From DUNY01 sp964520055 (GTDB lineage: Bacteria; Bacillota; Thermosediminibacteria; Thermosediminibacterales; Tepidanaerobacteraceae), in contig CAZFME010000007.1 in NCBI GenBank assembly GCA_964520055.1, positions 1-37,225 on the forward strand: a stretch of 37,225 bases of DNA, given 5' to 3'. Position 1 is the first letter of the stretch. Each line of letters opens with the position of its first letter. The translations under genes and the position numbers were made by a program. A model generated the notes under the pieces. The model searched no databases. It was not told the origin of the DNA and saw nothing but the letters and a program-made list of their open reading frames with translations. This document shows, piece by piece, positions 1 through 8,210 of the stretch.

Positions 1-795
1 GGATACAATATGTCCTTTTTTAAAAAAGACACCCATTACCGATCCGCTGTGTGCCACATTTACTCCGACAGCACAGTATTTGTCACCTAGGTCAATAATA
101 TCCGATAAATATGGTTTATAAAGTATGGACTGGTGAGCAACGGCACTTGTTTTCATGGCCTCACCTAAAAGCTTTACGTCACCTTTCTCAAAGGCCTTTA
201 AAGTTAAGTCGATGGCCTGTCTTACCGCCGGCTCCTTTTGCCGGTTCTTTAGTTTTAAATCCTTCATATTGTTAAATTGCCGGGTATCCACCTGTTCTCC
301 CGTATCAATTATATACACATCCATTTCCGGCAGCTGACCCAAACTTTTTCGCCATTGGCCGTTGATGTGATCAAAAAGCATGGCACCTGGGTACATTATA
401 CCGTCACTGGGCTCAATGGAAAGAGCTATATCTGCTATGACATCGTCGGATATCCTTTCACCCAGTGCTTGAGCCGTGGCAAGGCACGCAGCCGTAATAT
501 CCGCCGTGCTGGATGAAAGCCCCACTCCATAAGGAATATTGGATTCTACCGAGACATGGGGTTTAAAATCCTCCATCCCAAAATATATCAGGGTTTTTTC
601 TACAGCCTGAATTGTCTTACTATGATCAAGTCCGCTGTAATCAGAAGGTTTATTCACATTATAATCCAAGCGAACCGTTACTTGGGTATAAAGTGCTATG
701 GGACAAGTCACTAAAAAATTGCAATCATCAATTGTTCCCTGCACAATTTCCCCACAGCTGGCAGGACAGACTGCTTTCCCCAACAAAAGTCTCAT
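1..795 (-). CDS. pduX: L-threonine kinase PduX (GHMP kinase), 3' end outside window
   Basis: Phosphorylates L-threonine to O-phospho-L-threonine, the precursor of the aminopropanol linker of adenosylcobalamin. The 265 visible codons run open to the window edge, so the C-terminus is missing. The N-terminal motif CPASCGEIVQG is the hallmark of PduX, and a GHMP-kinase ATP loop (PYGVGLSSSTAD) lies near residue 90. A second conserved motif, VAHSGSVMGVF, is near the edge. The ATG at 795 has GGGAAAGG directly against it; a TTG at 786 would have AAAGGA at a better distance, so the true start may be three codons in. The gene begins 15 bp after cobU and is presumably co-transcribed in the riboswitch-controlled B12 operon. 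Identification rests on motif recognition and the cobalamin neighbourhood. Confidence 0.9.
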   Translation of the reverse strand, partial: MRLLLGKAVCPASCGEIVQGTIDDCNFLVTCPIALYTQVTVRLDYNVNKPSDYSGLDHSKTIQAVEKTLIYFGMEDFKPHVSVESNIPYGVGLSSSTADITAACLATAQALGERISDDVIADIALSIEPSDGIMYPGAMLFDHINGQWRKSLGQLPEMDVYIIDTGEQVDTRQFNNMKDLKLKNRQKEPAVRQAIDLTLKAFEKGDVKLLGEAMKTSAVAHQSILYKPYLSDIIDLGDKYCAVGVNVAHSGSVMGVFFKKGHIVS

Positions 796-810
796 CCTTT
801 CCCAAAATCC

Positions 811-1368
811 CTATTTCATTTTCATGGGCAATCCGGAAACCATGAATAAAACCTGATCAGCGGCAGCTGCCACAATCTGGTTGACTTCACCCAGTAAATC
901 CCTATATAGCCGACCAAGTGGATACTCGGGCACCAAACCCAGGCCTACTTCATTGGATACGATTATGAAGGATTGTCTCATTTTTCTCATTTCATCCACC
1001 ATGGCCTTAACTTCATTCAAAAGGTCAGCTCTCAAATCATCCCAGGTTTTTGAATTCTCAGCCCTTTCCAAGGACAGCCAATTTGAAACCAAAAGTGCCA
1101 TACAGTCGATCAAAATGATATCACAACCATCATATTTTTCGTCTGTCCTGATTTCTTTGAGCACCTTGGACAAGTATCGAGGTTCCTCCACAGTTATCCA
1201 GTTGTCAGGCCTTCTCTTTTTGTGAATCCTTATTCTGTGGGCCATTTCTTCATCCAAAGCCTGGGCTGTAGCGATATATACTACTTTGCCGCCTCTTTTT
1301 AATGCCTCTTTTTCAGCAAATCGACTTTTCCCACTCCTGGCTCCTCCGGTTATAAAAATAGATTTCAT
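811..1368 (-). CDS. cobU: Adenosylcobinamide kinase / adenosylcobinamide-phosphate guanylyltransferase
   Basis: Bifunctional enzyme of nucleotide-loop assembly: it phosphorylates adenosylcobinamide and then adds GMP to give adenosyl-GDP-cobinamide. The 185-residue length is usual for CobU. The P-loop GGARSGKSRFAE is at residues 8-19, followed by the VEEP motif near 60, the DCMALLVSNWL segment near 88 and the NEVGLGLVPEYPLGRLYRD signature near 140, all typical of the family. The ATG at 1368 follows AAGGAG at a good distance. It lies 13 bp after btuC and 15 bp before pduX, indicating one operon for cobinamide salvage. No other nucleotide-loop gene (cobS, cobT, cobD) is inside the window; they may lie past the left edge. 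Confidence 0.95.
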   Translation of the reverse strand: MKSIFITGGARSGKSRFAEKEALKRGGKVVYIATAQALDEEMAHRIRIHKKRRPDNWITVEEPRYLSKVLKEIRTDEKYDGCDIILIDCMALLVSNWLSLERAENSKTWDDLRADLLNEVKAMVDEMRKMRQSFIIVSNEVGLGLVPEYPLGRLYRDLLGEVNQIVAAAADQVLFMVSGLPMKMK

Positions 1369-1381
1369 CTTCTTCTCCTTT

Positions 1382-2440
1382 TTAAATCCTGTAATCCTTG
1401 TTTTTTTTCTGAAATAGCAAATATATGAAAAAGGGACCGCCGAATAGAGCTGTCAATATACCTACCGGCAGTTCCGTGGGTGCTATAATAACCCGGGACA
1501 GAGTATCTGCCAACATCAAATATAGTCCACCGACGAGAGCAGAAAGGGGAAACAACTGCCTGTAATCAGGCCCAATGATGACCCGGGTGATATGTGGAAT
1601 AATTAGTCCCACAAACCCGATTACACCGCTGACGGCAACTGCAGCTGCTGTAAGTAAGGATGCTGCTGCCAAAGTGGTTTTTTTCACCCTCTCCGTGTCA
1701 ACTCCGGTAAAAAATGCGGTTTCTTCCCCCAATTGCAGTATATTAAGGGACCTAAGGTTCCAATATGCCAGAATGAAACCGGCAATACCATAAGGTAAGT
1801 TAAGGTAGACTTCGTTCCATCCTTGTGAGGAAAAGCTGCCCAATAACCAAAAATATATCTGGTGAAGTTTTTCATCACTGAAATACATAAAAAAGGAGAC
1901 AAGGGCGGAAATAAAACTACTGACAGCTACACCTGAAAGAAGCAGTGTAAAGGAATATGTTCGCCCACCAATACTTGCAAGACTGTAGACTAGTAGTATG
2001 GTCCCTGCTGCACCTATAAAAGCAAAAAAGGGTATTGAACCTATTCCTAGAAACCTCATACCGGGAAAAAGCAGGATACCCAACGAGGCACCAAGAGATG
2101 CCCCGGAGGCTGCCCCTATTATATACGGATCAGCCATGGGATTTCGAAAAACCCCCTGGTATATAACCCCTGCTGCGGAAAGCTCAGCTCCTACCAGGAA
2201 TGCCAAAATAATTCTAGGAAACCTAAGTTGTAATACAATGGTCTCATCGGTTGGTGTCCAGTTTTCGGATATCTTACCGGCTAAAAAGGGCAATCGATTA
2301 AGTAATATTTTGAAAACCTTAACGGGTGGAATACTTACAGCTCCCACACCTAGGGCCAAAATACAACCAATTACTACTCCAATTGCAACAATAATATATA
2401 TCCTGTAACTTCTGATGTTTTTAAGCGACTTACCGGCCAT
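1382..2440 (-). CDS. btuC: Corrinoid ABC transporter permease (FecCD family)
   Basis: Inner-membrane permease of an ABC importer, most likely for cobalamin or cobinamide. The 352 residues are strongly hydrophobic with roughly ten membrane segments. Family motifs are visible: LRFPRIILAFLVGAELSAAG near residue 72, NPMADPYIIGAASGA near 98, and GVIGFVGLIIPHITR near 268, the coupling-helix region that contacts the ATPase. The start ATG has AAGGAGA upstream. The FecCD family also serves iron siderophores and haem; the assignment to corrinoids comes from the upstream cobalamin riboswitch and the adjacent cobU and pduX. No ATPase gene (btuD) follows within the window, so it must be encoded past the left edge or elsewhere. 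Confidence 0.9.
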   Translation of the reverse strand: MAGKSLKNIRSYRIYIIVAIGVVIGCILALGVGAVSIPPVKVFKILLNRLPFLAGKISENWTPTDETIVLQLRFPRIILAFLVGAELSAAGVIYQGVFRNPMADPYIIGAASGASLGASLGILLFPGMRFLGIGSIPFFAFIGAAGTILLVYSLASIGGRTYSFTLLLSGVAVSSFISALVSFFMYFSDEKLHQIYFWLLGSFSSQGWNEVYLNLPYGIAGFILAYWNLRSLNILQLGEETAFFTGVDTERVKKTTLAAASLLTAAAVAVSGVIGFVGLIIPHITRVIIGPDYRQLFPLSALVGGLYLMLADTLSRVIIAPTELPVGILTALFGGPFFIYLLFQKKNKDYRI

Positions 2441-2510
2441 GGTGCCCTCTCCTTCTTAAAAAAAGCTGAGCTACGGGTATTATCCTACACCCGCTAATGT
2501 CACTTAACAA

Positions 2511-3434
2511 TTATTTGAATAATTCCGGATGTATTATCTTCACAAACTTTTCAAGACCGTCTACCAGTCTGGGTGTAGCTCTCTGAACCAAATTCTCATC
2601 AAGATATACGACCTTTTCATTCTTTATTGCACTGATACTTTCCCAGCCTTGGCGGGTAAGTATATCCTCTACGGACTGGTTACTGGAACCGTGGTGGGAG
2701 AAAATAATTATATCCGGGTTTTTAACCACAATCATTTCCTGACTGTACTGGGGATAAGCCTTTTTTGAATCTTTTGCTATATTTTCGCCTCCGGNNNNNN
2801 NNNNGGTGATTGGTGTCGGCCATAACTCATAGTAAACCTTCGGCTGCTTATCCGTTAGAATTTTCGCTACTGCATCCTCCACGTTTTTTGTTCTTTCTTT
2901 TAATTCTTTCACTAATGTAATTGTCTCATCTTGATGGCCCGTGGCCTTTCCTATGATTTCTATACTGGCGAACATGTCATCGAAGTCTTTTGGGTCAAGA
3001 ACCACTGACGTTATATTTAACTTTTCCAACTCTTCTACGGGTTTTTGGTGCATATTGGTGGCCAGTACCAAATCCGGTTCAAGTGATACTATCTTTTCGA
3101 TATTGGGCTCCGAGAAACCTCCGATCTTTTCTTTGCTTTTAGCTGCTTCAGGATAATCACAATAATCGGTAACACCTACAATTTTTTCCTCAAGGCCTAG
3201 CGCATATAATATTTCCGTATTGCTCGGTGCCAGCGAAACTATTCTTTCCGGCGATTTTTCAATTGTTACTTCTCTTCCCATTTGGTCTGTCACTGTCATG
3301 GGGAATAAACCATTAGTCAATTTTTTTGGGCCATTCGGTTCCTGTGTTTTAGACTCGTTATTACAACCGACTACTAATAAGGCTATAAACAGAATAACTA
3401 AAACTGAATTTATAATTTTTAACCTATTCTTCAT
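2511..3434 (-). CDS. btuF: Corrinoid ABC transporter substrate-binding lipoprotein (assembly gap inside)
   Basis: Extracellular binding protein that delivers cobalamin or cobinamide to the BtuC permease. A lipoprotein signal is clear: basic start, hydrophobic core, then the lipobox LLVVGC with the lipidated Cys near residue 24. Periplasmic-binding-protein motifs follow: RIVSLAPSNTEILYALGL near 64, the VGVTDYCDYP segment near 86, and a C-terminal RATPRLVDGLEKF. Ten N at 2795-2804 fall between PTPIT and GGENIA. Relatives I know carry a longer stretch there (a TAGPGSF-like motif plus a helix), so roughly 40 bases may really be missing although the frame happens to be kept. It is the first gene after the cobalamin riboswitch, 70 bp before btuC. 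Confidence 0.88.
   Translation of the reverse strand: MKNRLKIINSVLVILFIALLVVGCNNESKTQEPNGPKKLTNGLFPMTVTDQMGREVTIEKSPERIVSLAPSNTEILYALGLEEKIVGVTDYCDYPEAAKSKEKIGGFSEPNIEKIVSLEPDLVLATNMHQKPVEELEKLNITSVVLDPKDFDDMFASIEIIGKATGHQDETITLVKELKERTKNVEDAVAKILTDKQPKVYYELWPTPITXXXXGGENIAKDSKKAYPQYSQEMIVVKNPDIIIFSHHGSSNQSVEDILTRQGWESISAIKNEKVVYLDENLVQRATPRLVDGLEKFVKIIHPELFK
2795..2804. other. Assembly gap of ten N inside btuF
   Basis: Ten consecutive N. The reading frame of btuF continues across them, but the flanking protein motifs are closer together than in known BtuF proteins, so the run is probably a fixed-size placeholder. Confidence 0.98.
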
Positions 3435-3464
3435 TTTTTATTCTTACCCCTTTTCCGGTATATT

Positions 3465-3498
3465 AAAATAACCCGGCCTCCTTTTGGAAAACCGGGTT
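3465..3498 (-). terminator. Terminator-like hairpin of the cobalamin riboswitch expression platform
   Basis: On the minus strand AACCCGG pairs with CCGGGTT across a loop, followed by an AT-rich stretch, between the B12 aptamer and the btuF start. This is where a transcription attenuator is expected. A weak T-tract means translational control remains possible. Confidence 0.6.
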
Positions 3499-3539
3499 GT
3501 CACCGTGTAACAGTACACCCCCTTTCTTCCGAAGGCTAG

Positions 3540-3705
3540 TACTTCATCAACAGGCAGGTTTCCTGGCTCTCGGATCATATTCCCTGCACCTTCCCGGTTT
3601 CCCAGTGGTATAGCAGTTTATCCCCAATTACAGTGGCGGGACCGCTCAGGACTTTCACCTGATTCCCTTTTAACCTCACGGCACCTGATTGAAAAAGACA
3701 TATTC
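3540..3705 (-). promoter_or_regulatory. Cobalamin riboswitch aptamer upstream of btuF
   Basis: The minus strand carries a consensus B12 box, AGCCAGGAAACCTGCCTG, at 3551-3568. Upstream of it (3620-3640) is the conserved CCGCCACTG core segment, and further up an AGGTGCC and a GGGAATC element near 3665-3685, in the order of the class I cobalamin aptamer. Binding of adenosylcobalamin is expected to shut down the btuF-btuC-cobU-pduX operon. A hairpin at 3465-3498 is the likely expression platform. Aptamer borders are approximate. Confidence 0.93.
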
Positions 3706-3718
3706 AGTTCTTGAGTTT

Positions 3719-3747
3719 ATTATAGGCCTAACTTTCTTCTTTCACAA
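3719..3747 (-). promoter_or_regulatory. Sigma-A promoter of the B12 operon
   Basis: On the minus strand TTGTGA (3742-3747) and TATAAT (3719-3724) are separated by exactly 17 bp, placing a start site near 3712, just ahead of the riboswitch. It sits in the short gap after the dedA stop codon. Confidence 0.7.
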
Positions 3748-3761
3748 GGTATATGACATGT

Positions 3762-4370
3762 TTATGTACTTTTATTATTGAATATCTTATAAAACAACCG
3801 CCATGAAATATAAACAAGAATAAAAAGCGATATTAGACCTAATACCTTGTATTCAAATGACAACGATAAAAACCAATTTAGGCTGGGATGTGCCCTGGTA
3901 AACAACTCCACCCAAAAAACAGTCCACAATAAGTCTCCGATAAAAGAAAATAAAGCATAGGAAAAAAAGTCTATCTTGAAAAGACCTGCCGCCCATATTG
4001 CAGGAGTTCTGGTAATCCCTATCCAACGACTGACCATGTTGGTAAGGCTTCCATATTTATCAAACCACTCTTTAATTCTATTTATATCTTCACTCTTTAT
4101 TCTAAGAAACCGGTTTATCTTCTCAAAAATTGGTTTTCCACCATAGTAGCCCAAATAATATGCGATGATATTACCCGATAAATTGCCCACAGTTGCAATG
4201 GCAATCACCGGCAATATAGACATAGTATCGATGTGGATAAGATAAGCGGTTGCCATAAATGCAAGCTGAATAGGTAACGGAAGGCCCAAACCCTCAAACA
4301 ACAGGATAATAAAAAGGCCATAATATCCGTAAGAGTATAGCATTTGATTCGCATATTGTAAAATCGACAT
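3762..4370 (-). CDS. DedA family membrane protein (VTT domain)
   Basis: Polytopic membrane protein of the DedA/SNARE-associated family, members of which are linked to lipid scrambling or flippase activity, membrane potential and cell division. The family core is visible: a helical hairpin with GLGLPLPIQLAFMATAYLI near residue 30, the GNLSGNIIAYYLGYYGG motif near 65, and the basic ITRTPAIWAAGLFKIDFFSY segment near 120, followed by further hydrophobic helices. I place the start at ATG 4370, which has AGGTGG five bases upstream, rather than the GTG three codons earlier. Its stop lies just before the B12 operon promoter, but that operon has its own promoter, so functional linkage is not implied. 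The lipid substrate cannot be told from sequence. Confidence 0.88.
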   Translation of the reverse strand: MSILQYANQMLYSYGYYGLFIILLFEGLGLPLPIQLAFMATAYLIHIDTMSILPVIAIATVGNLSGNIIAYYLGYYGGKPIFEKINRFLRIKSEDINRIKEWFDKYGSLTNMVSRWIGITRTPAIWAAGLFKIDFFSYALFSFIGDLLWTVFWVELFTRAHPSLNWFLSLSFEYKVLGLISLFILVYISWRLFYKIFNNKST

Positions 4371-4400
4371 ATACACCACCTGTCGTTAATTATACTTCAT

Positions 4401-4591
4401 TTAATTCGCTAAAACAAATAGCAGCGGATGATATTTATCGATCATTCTATTTTTAAAAATAAAAATCACGGATATCATGCTGTTAATTCTAATTCCCGTG
4501 ATTGAAATATTGGTCTTCAACATTGATTTCATCTTGTTATGGTAAGTTTTGAGCTTCTCATTAAGGTTGGTTGTTTCGTTTTTTTCCCCAT
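4401..4591 (-). pseudogene. Small ORF with apparent -1 base in an A-tract (63 codons if corrected)
   Basis: An AGGTGAG ribosome site precedes ATG 4591 and the reading MGKK. As printed the frame ends after 20 codons. If one A is added to the AAAAAAA tract, a 63-residue protein is open to a TAA at 4401-4403 (…NETTNLNEKLKTYHNK…). I do not recognise it. It could be a decayed gene, a sequencing indel, or chance; a hairpin with a T-tract (4464-4503) lies inside, which argues against an intact gene. Confidence 0.3.
4464..4503 (-). terminator. Possible intrinsic terminator between ptsI and dedA
   Basis: AATCACGG pairs with CCGTGATT over a 24-base loop; on the minus strand the stem is followed by TTTTATTTTT. 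The long loop lowers confidence. Confidence 0.4.
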
Positions 4592-4709
4592 AAACTCACC
4601 TCGGTTTTATATTGTCCCTGGAAAATAAAATTATTCCGATTTTGAGAGGAACGATATTTTAGATGCAGAAAATTCGCGGATACACCTTTTTTGAATGCAT
4701 TTAATGCGC

Positions 4710-4759
4710 AAAAATAAGGATAGAGCTTTGTATTTATTTATTAGTCTATCCTTATTTTT
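4710..4759 (-). terminator. Strong hairpin terminator after ptsI
   Basis: A perfect 15-bp stem (AAAAATAAGGATAGA with its complement) around a 20-base loop lies 17 bases after the ptsI stop codon. A-rich and T-rich arms make it usable in either direction. Confidence 0.75.
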
Positions 4760-4775
4760 ATACATTTATAGATGC

Positions 4776-6497
4776 CTAACTAATCTTTTTCATTTTTTGC
4801 TCCACCATGTTTCTTATCTCTTCCGGTTTATCCATGGAAAGGGCCTTTTGGGCAATTTGTTTTGCTTCTTCATAGGTAAGGGAGCGGATTATCTTTTTAA
4901 CTTGAGGTATGGAAGATGCACTCATGGAGAATTCATCCAAGCCCATACCTAGTAGGATGGCTGTTGCCGATGTATCTCCAGCCATTTCACCGCACATGCC
5001 CGTCCACTTGCCGGCATTGTGAGAAGCATCGATAACGTTTTTGATAAGCCGCAATACCGCCGGGTGAAGGGGCTCATATAAATGGGATATATGTTCATTC
5101 ATGCGATCCACCGCTAGGGTATACTGGATAAGGTCATTGGTTCCGATACTGAAAAAATCCACTTCTTTAGCTAGAATATCCGCTGTAACTGCTGCTGATG
5201 GTATTTCTACCATTATACCTACTTCAAGGTTTTCGTCAAAGGAAATACCCTCAGTCTTTAGTTCCTGTTTCGCCTCGCTTAATATGGAGTTAGCCCTGCG
5301 AACTTCTTCAGAACCTGAAACCATTGGATACATAATTTTTGCATTTCCATAGATACTGGCCCGTAAAATTGCTCTGAGCTGGGTCTTGAATATCTCAGGC
5401 CTGTCAAGACACATGCGAATGGCGCGCCACCCCAGGAATGGATTGAGTTCTTCAGGCATTTCAAGGTAGGAAAGTTTCTTGTCTCCACCGATATCGAGTG
5501 TTCTTATAATAATAGGTCTTGGAGCCATTTTTTCAATTACTTCTTTGTAAGCTTCAAATTGTTCTTTCTCCGTCGGAAGTGCTTCCCGATCCATGTATAA
5601 AAACTCTGTGCGATAAAGGCCTACACCTTCTGCTCCATTTTCAAGAGCGCCTTTCACATCCTGTGGTGTCCCGATGTTGGCGGAAAGTTCCACCCGTCGT
5701 AATTTGTCACTGGTCTCGGCTGGTAAGTCTTTTAATTTCTTCAATTGTTTCCGGTACTCCAAGTAATCTTGTTTTAACGATTCATATTCTTTCAAAACGA
5801 ATTCATCAGGATTTATATATACCATCCCTTTATTGCCATCTATGACAATAAGATCTCCATCCTGAACTTGATCCATTACATTGACTAAGCCCACCACTGC
5901 CGGTATTTCCAAGGACCTGGCCATTATGGCCGTGTGAGAAGTGCGACCTCCCATGTCTGTAGCAAAGGCAAGGACTTTATCTTTGTCCATTTGGGCTGTA
6001 TCTGAAGGTGTCAAATCTTTGGCTATAATAATAACCTTTTCAGAAAAAACAAAGCTATCGGTAGAAACGCCTAAAATATTTTTTACTATTCTTTCCCCTA
6101 CATCTTTTATATCGGCAGCCCTTTCTTTCATATACTCATCTTCCATGTTGTTAAATATCTCGATATAATTTTTTACAACTTGGGATACTGCATTGTCTGC
6201 CGTAATTGATTCTGTTTTGATTTTGGATACTATCTCATCCAGAAAAACCGGATCTTCAAGTACCATTAAATGTGCACCGAATATTTCAGCCTTATCGGCA
6301 CCCAATTCCTTTTCCGCTTTTTCTTTAATCTGTTTAAGCTGTGACTTGGAAGAATCAATAGCCTCTTCAAGTCTCTTTATTTCTCTTTCTAAATCCTCTT
6401 CGGCAATAGTCCTTATATTGATGTTAACCTGCTGAGGCTTTATGACATGGGCTTTCCCAATTTCTATTCCAGGTGATGCTGCAATTCCTTTTATCAT
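4776..6497 (-). CDS. ptsI: PTS enzyme I (phosphoenolpyruvate-protein phosphotransferase)
   Basis: Cytoplasmic first enzyme of the phosphotransferase system: takes phosphate from PEP onto a histidine and passes it to HPr. The 573-residue length matches the family. Motifs are complete: the phospho-histidine loop GGRTSHTAIMAR (His188), GVGLYRTEFLYMDR, a PEP-binding FLGWRAIRMCLDRPEIF segment, and the catalytic IGTNDLIQYTLAVDR with the MCGEMAGD loop near the C-terminus. I start at ATG 6497, preceded by GAGGGGG, instead of the TTG six codons upstream that overlaps the previous stop. It ends a likely operon gutA - SAF dehydrogenase - zinc ribbon - ptsI. The usual partner gene ptsH (HPr) is not adjacent, which is unusual. 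A strong terminator follows. Confidence 0.96.
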   Translation of the reverse strand: MIKGIAASPGIEIGKAHVIKPQQVNINIRTIAEEDLEREIKRLEEAIDSSKSQLKQIKEKAEKELGADKAEIFGAHLMVLEDPVFLDEIVSKIKTESITADNAVSQVVKNYIEIFNNMEDEYMKERAADIKDVGERIVKNILGVSTDSFVFSEKVIIIAKDLTPSDTAQMDKDKVLAFATDMGGRTSHTAIMARSLEIPAVVGLVNVMDQVQDGDLIVIDGNKGMVYINPDEFVLKEYESLKQDYLEYRKQLKKLKDLPAETSDKLRRVELSANIGTPQDVKGALENGAEGVGLYRTEFLYMDREALPTEKEQFEAYKEVIEKMAPRPIIIRTLDIGGDKKLSYLEMPEELNPFLGWRAIRMCLDRPEIFKTQLRAILRASIYGNAKIMYPMVSGSEEVRRANSILSEAKQELKTEGISFDENLEVGIMVEIPSAAVTADILAKEVDFFSIGTNDLIQYTLAVDRMNEHISHLYEPLHPAVLRLIKNVIDASHNAGKWTGMCGEMAGDTSATAILLGMGLDEFSMSASSIPQVKKIIRSLTYEEAKQIAQKALSMDKPEEIRNMVEQKMKKIS

Positions 6498-6511
6498 GTT
6501 AACCCCCTCAA

Positions 6512-6832
6512 TCAACCTTGTTCTTTTTTAATCATTTCACCCACTTCTTTTGCAATTCGGTAAGGTTTTGTTATGATTCTTATTGGCAATGACAATATAA
6601 ACTTGGTCAAGTCTTTCTCAAGTTCACGAGTCATCCTATAGGGTTTTGTGAGAATGCGCTCGATAAAATCCACTGCATAGTTTCCGATAAGTTTTTCACG
6701 TCTTATTTCAATTTCGCTCCCACATTCGGCACATTTTATGCTTTTTAGGGTTTTTCCCACATAGGTGACCGTATGGGAAGTATCCTTGTTACAATGCAGG
6801 CAAAAAAGTTCGGCTTTCATTCTGGAGGTCAT
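6512..6832 (-). CDS. Small zinc-ribbon protein next to ptsI (function unknown)
   Basis: A 106-residue protein with a four-cysteine zinc ribbon at its N-terminus (FCLHCNKDTSH … IKCAECGSEI) and a charged helical tail that repeats a TKPYR(M/I) motif twice, near residues 62 and 90. I have seen similar proteins annotated only as 'bh protein' in Clostridia and cannot give a function. ATG 6832 has GAGGTG at seven bases and is preferred over an upstream GTG. Its stop is 14 bp before the ptsI start, so the two are translated from one message. Position suggests a part in PTS or carbon regulation, but that is inference only. Confidence 0.75.
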   Translation of the reverse strand: MTSRMKAELFCLHCNKDTSHTVTYVGKTLKSIKCAECGSEIEIRREKLIGNYAVDFIERILTKPYRMTRELEKDLTKFILSLPIRIITKPYRIAKEVGEMIKKEQG

Positions 6833-6887
6833 TTTGTTACACCTCACTTCACCACTTTTTAAGACCTTTCGTTAACTATCCTTACTT

Positions 6888-8177
6888 TTAGAATAATTTA
6901 TCCTGCATCCGCCGTAGCTGTAAAACAATAGAGTCTTCATCCAGCTTTACCATATCATAGCTTATTGTATCACCTTTTTTTACGTCAGTTTTTAGGATTG
7001 TCTTGTCATTGATTAAACCAATGGGGAGGGCATTTTCCTTACGGACGTTCTCTGCCGTATCGATAACACCATATACTGTATATCCGCCAATACCATCTAG
7101 ATGCTCCCCGGCTTTCAGAGCTCTTTTGGCTACAGCCACCGTTTCTGAAACCGGTGCTCCCGCCGGAGCAATTGTAGGTTCACCATATAAAAATGCTCTG
7201 GCTGCCGAAAGGGGCGTTTCAATACACACCAGATGGTATGGCCTGAATAAAACATAATTCGGACCTTCTCCCATCGAAACATAAGCCATTGTTTCCTTTA
7301 TTACCGGATGGTCAGAAGTAACAATAACAAAAACTCCTGGAGCTATCCCAAGGACATAATCCACTACCTCATATCTGTCCAAAATTCCACCCTGTGCTTT
7401 CAAACTAAAGAGTTTCGGAAGATCTTTTAATGCAGCCTTAGGCCCAATCAAGCCCCTTTGGGAAGGCACAAAGCCCAGAGCATTGGATACTGCCGTAAGC
7501 TCTATCATTGTATTGGTAGCATCTACAAATGATGTAAGCATTCGGGGATTAATCCTTTTCTCCTCAGCTTTTTGCCTCATGGTATCCGGAGTTACATCCC
7601 TGTTTACTGGATTGTTCTTACCCTTACCAACGGCAATGACTTTAAAGCCCACAGCATCGGCAAAATCATATAACTCTTTGATAGCACCCGGTTCATCACC
7701 GGCAGAGACGGTATATACAATCCCGGCGCTGTCTGCCATTCGTTTAAGCATTGGACCTACAGTCACATCAGTTTCCACATTTAACATGACAATGTGTTTT
7801 CCATTATATATGGATTTTAGCGCGGTATGAGCCCCAATCTCCGGCACACCCGTAGCTTCAATTACTACATCAACCGGCAATACCTTTGTTACAACTTCAA
7901 AATCTTCGGTTACTACATATTTACCGCTCTTTACTGCGTTTTCAGCTTCAGATACGGTGTTGGTCACATAAATATCTTTACAATCGACACCTGCAGACTG
8001 AAATGCTGCTTTTGCCCTATCTACACTCCTATTGGCTATAATAGGTATATTCATACCCTTCATTTTAAATACCTGAGTCACGATTCCCCTACCCATTTGC
8101 CCTACACCAATAAGACCAACATTGATTTTTTCTCCGCTTTCATCAAGTTTTCTAAGTCCGGTATTGATATTTAGCAT
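6888..8177 (-). CDS. Homoserine dehydrogenase-like NAD(P)-binding oxidoreductase with C-terminal SAF domain
   Basis: A 429-residue cytoplasmic protein. Near residue 20 a Rossmann dinucleotide loop GLIGVGQMGRGI is visible, then a VVIEATGVPEIGAHTA motif near 107 as in homoserine-dehydrogenase-type enzymes. The last ~90 residues (APAGAPVSETVAVAKRALKAGEHLDGIGGY … DVKKGDTISYDMV) look like a SAF domain, the fold shared with antifreeze proteins and FlgA; this often causes misannotation as a flagellar protein. The substrate is unknown. The gene starts 33 bp after an orphan glucitol-type PTS IIA and probably acts on a sugar acid or sugar-phosphate related to that system. AAGGAG precedes the ATG. It is not a true homoserine dehydrogenase: there is no threonine-pathway context. 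Confidence 0.75.
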   Translation of the reverse strand: MLNINTGLRKLDESGEKINVGLIGVGQMGRGIVTQVFKMKGMNIPIIANRSVDRAKAAFQSAGVDCKDIYVTNTVSEAENAVKSGKYVVTEDFEVVTKVLPVDVVIEATGVPEIGAHTALKSIYNGKHIVMLNVETDVTVGPMLKRMADSAGIVYTVSAGDEPGAIKELYDFADAVGFKVIAVGKGKNNPVNRDVTPDTMRQKAEEKRINPRMLTSFVDATNTMIELTAVSNALGFVPSQRGLIGPKAALKDLPKLFSLKAQGGILDRYEVVDYVLGIAPGVFVIVTSDHPVIKETMAYVSMGEGPNYVLFRPYHLVCIETPLSAARAFLYGEPTIAPAGAPVSETVAVAKRALKAGEHLDGIGGYTVYGVIDTAENVRKENALPIGLINDKTILKTDVKKGDTISYDMVKLDEDSIVLQLRRMQDKLF

Positions 8178-8210
8178 GGTGATGCTCCTTATATTATCTA
8201 ATGTTTCGGA

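Noticed and set aside
1998..2408. Plus-strand frame of 136 codons inside btuC
   Set aside because: Antisense shadow of a clear permease gene; no ribosome site and no recognisable domain.
6888..8177. Flagellar FlgA assignment for the SAF-domain protein
   Set aside because: SAF occurs only at the C-terminus; the N-terminus is a Rossmann dehydrogenase and there are no flagellar genes.
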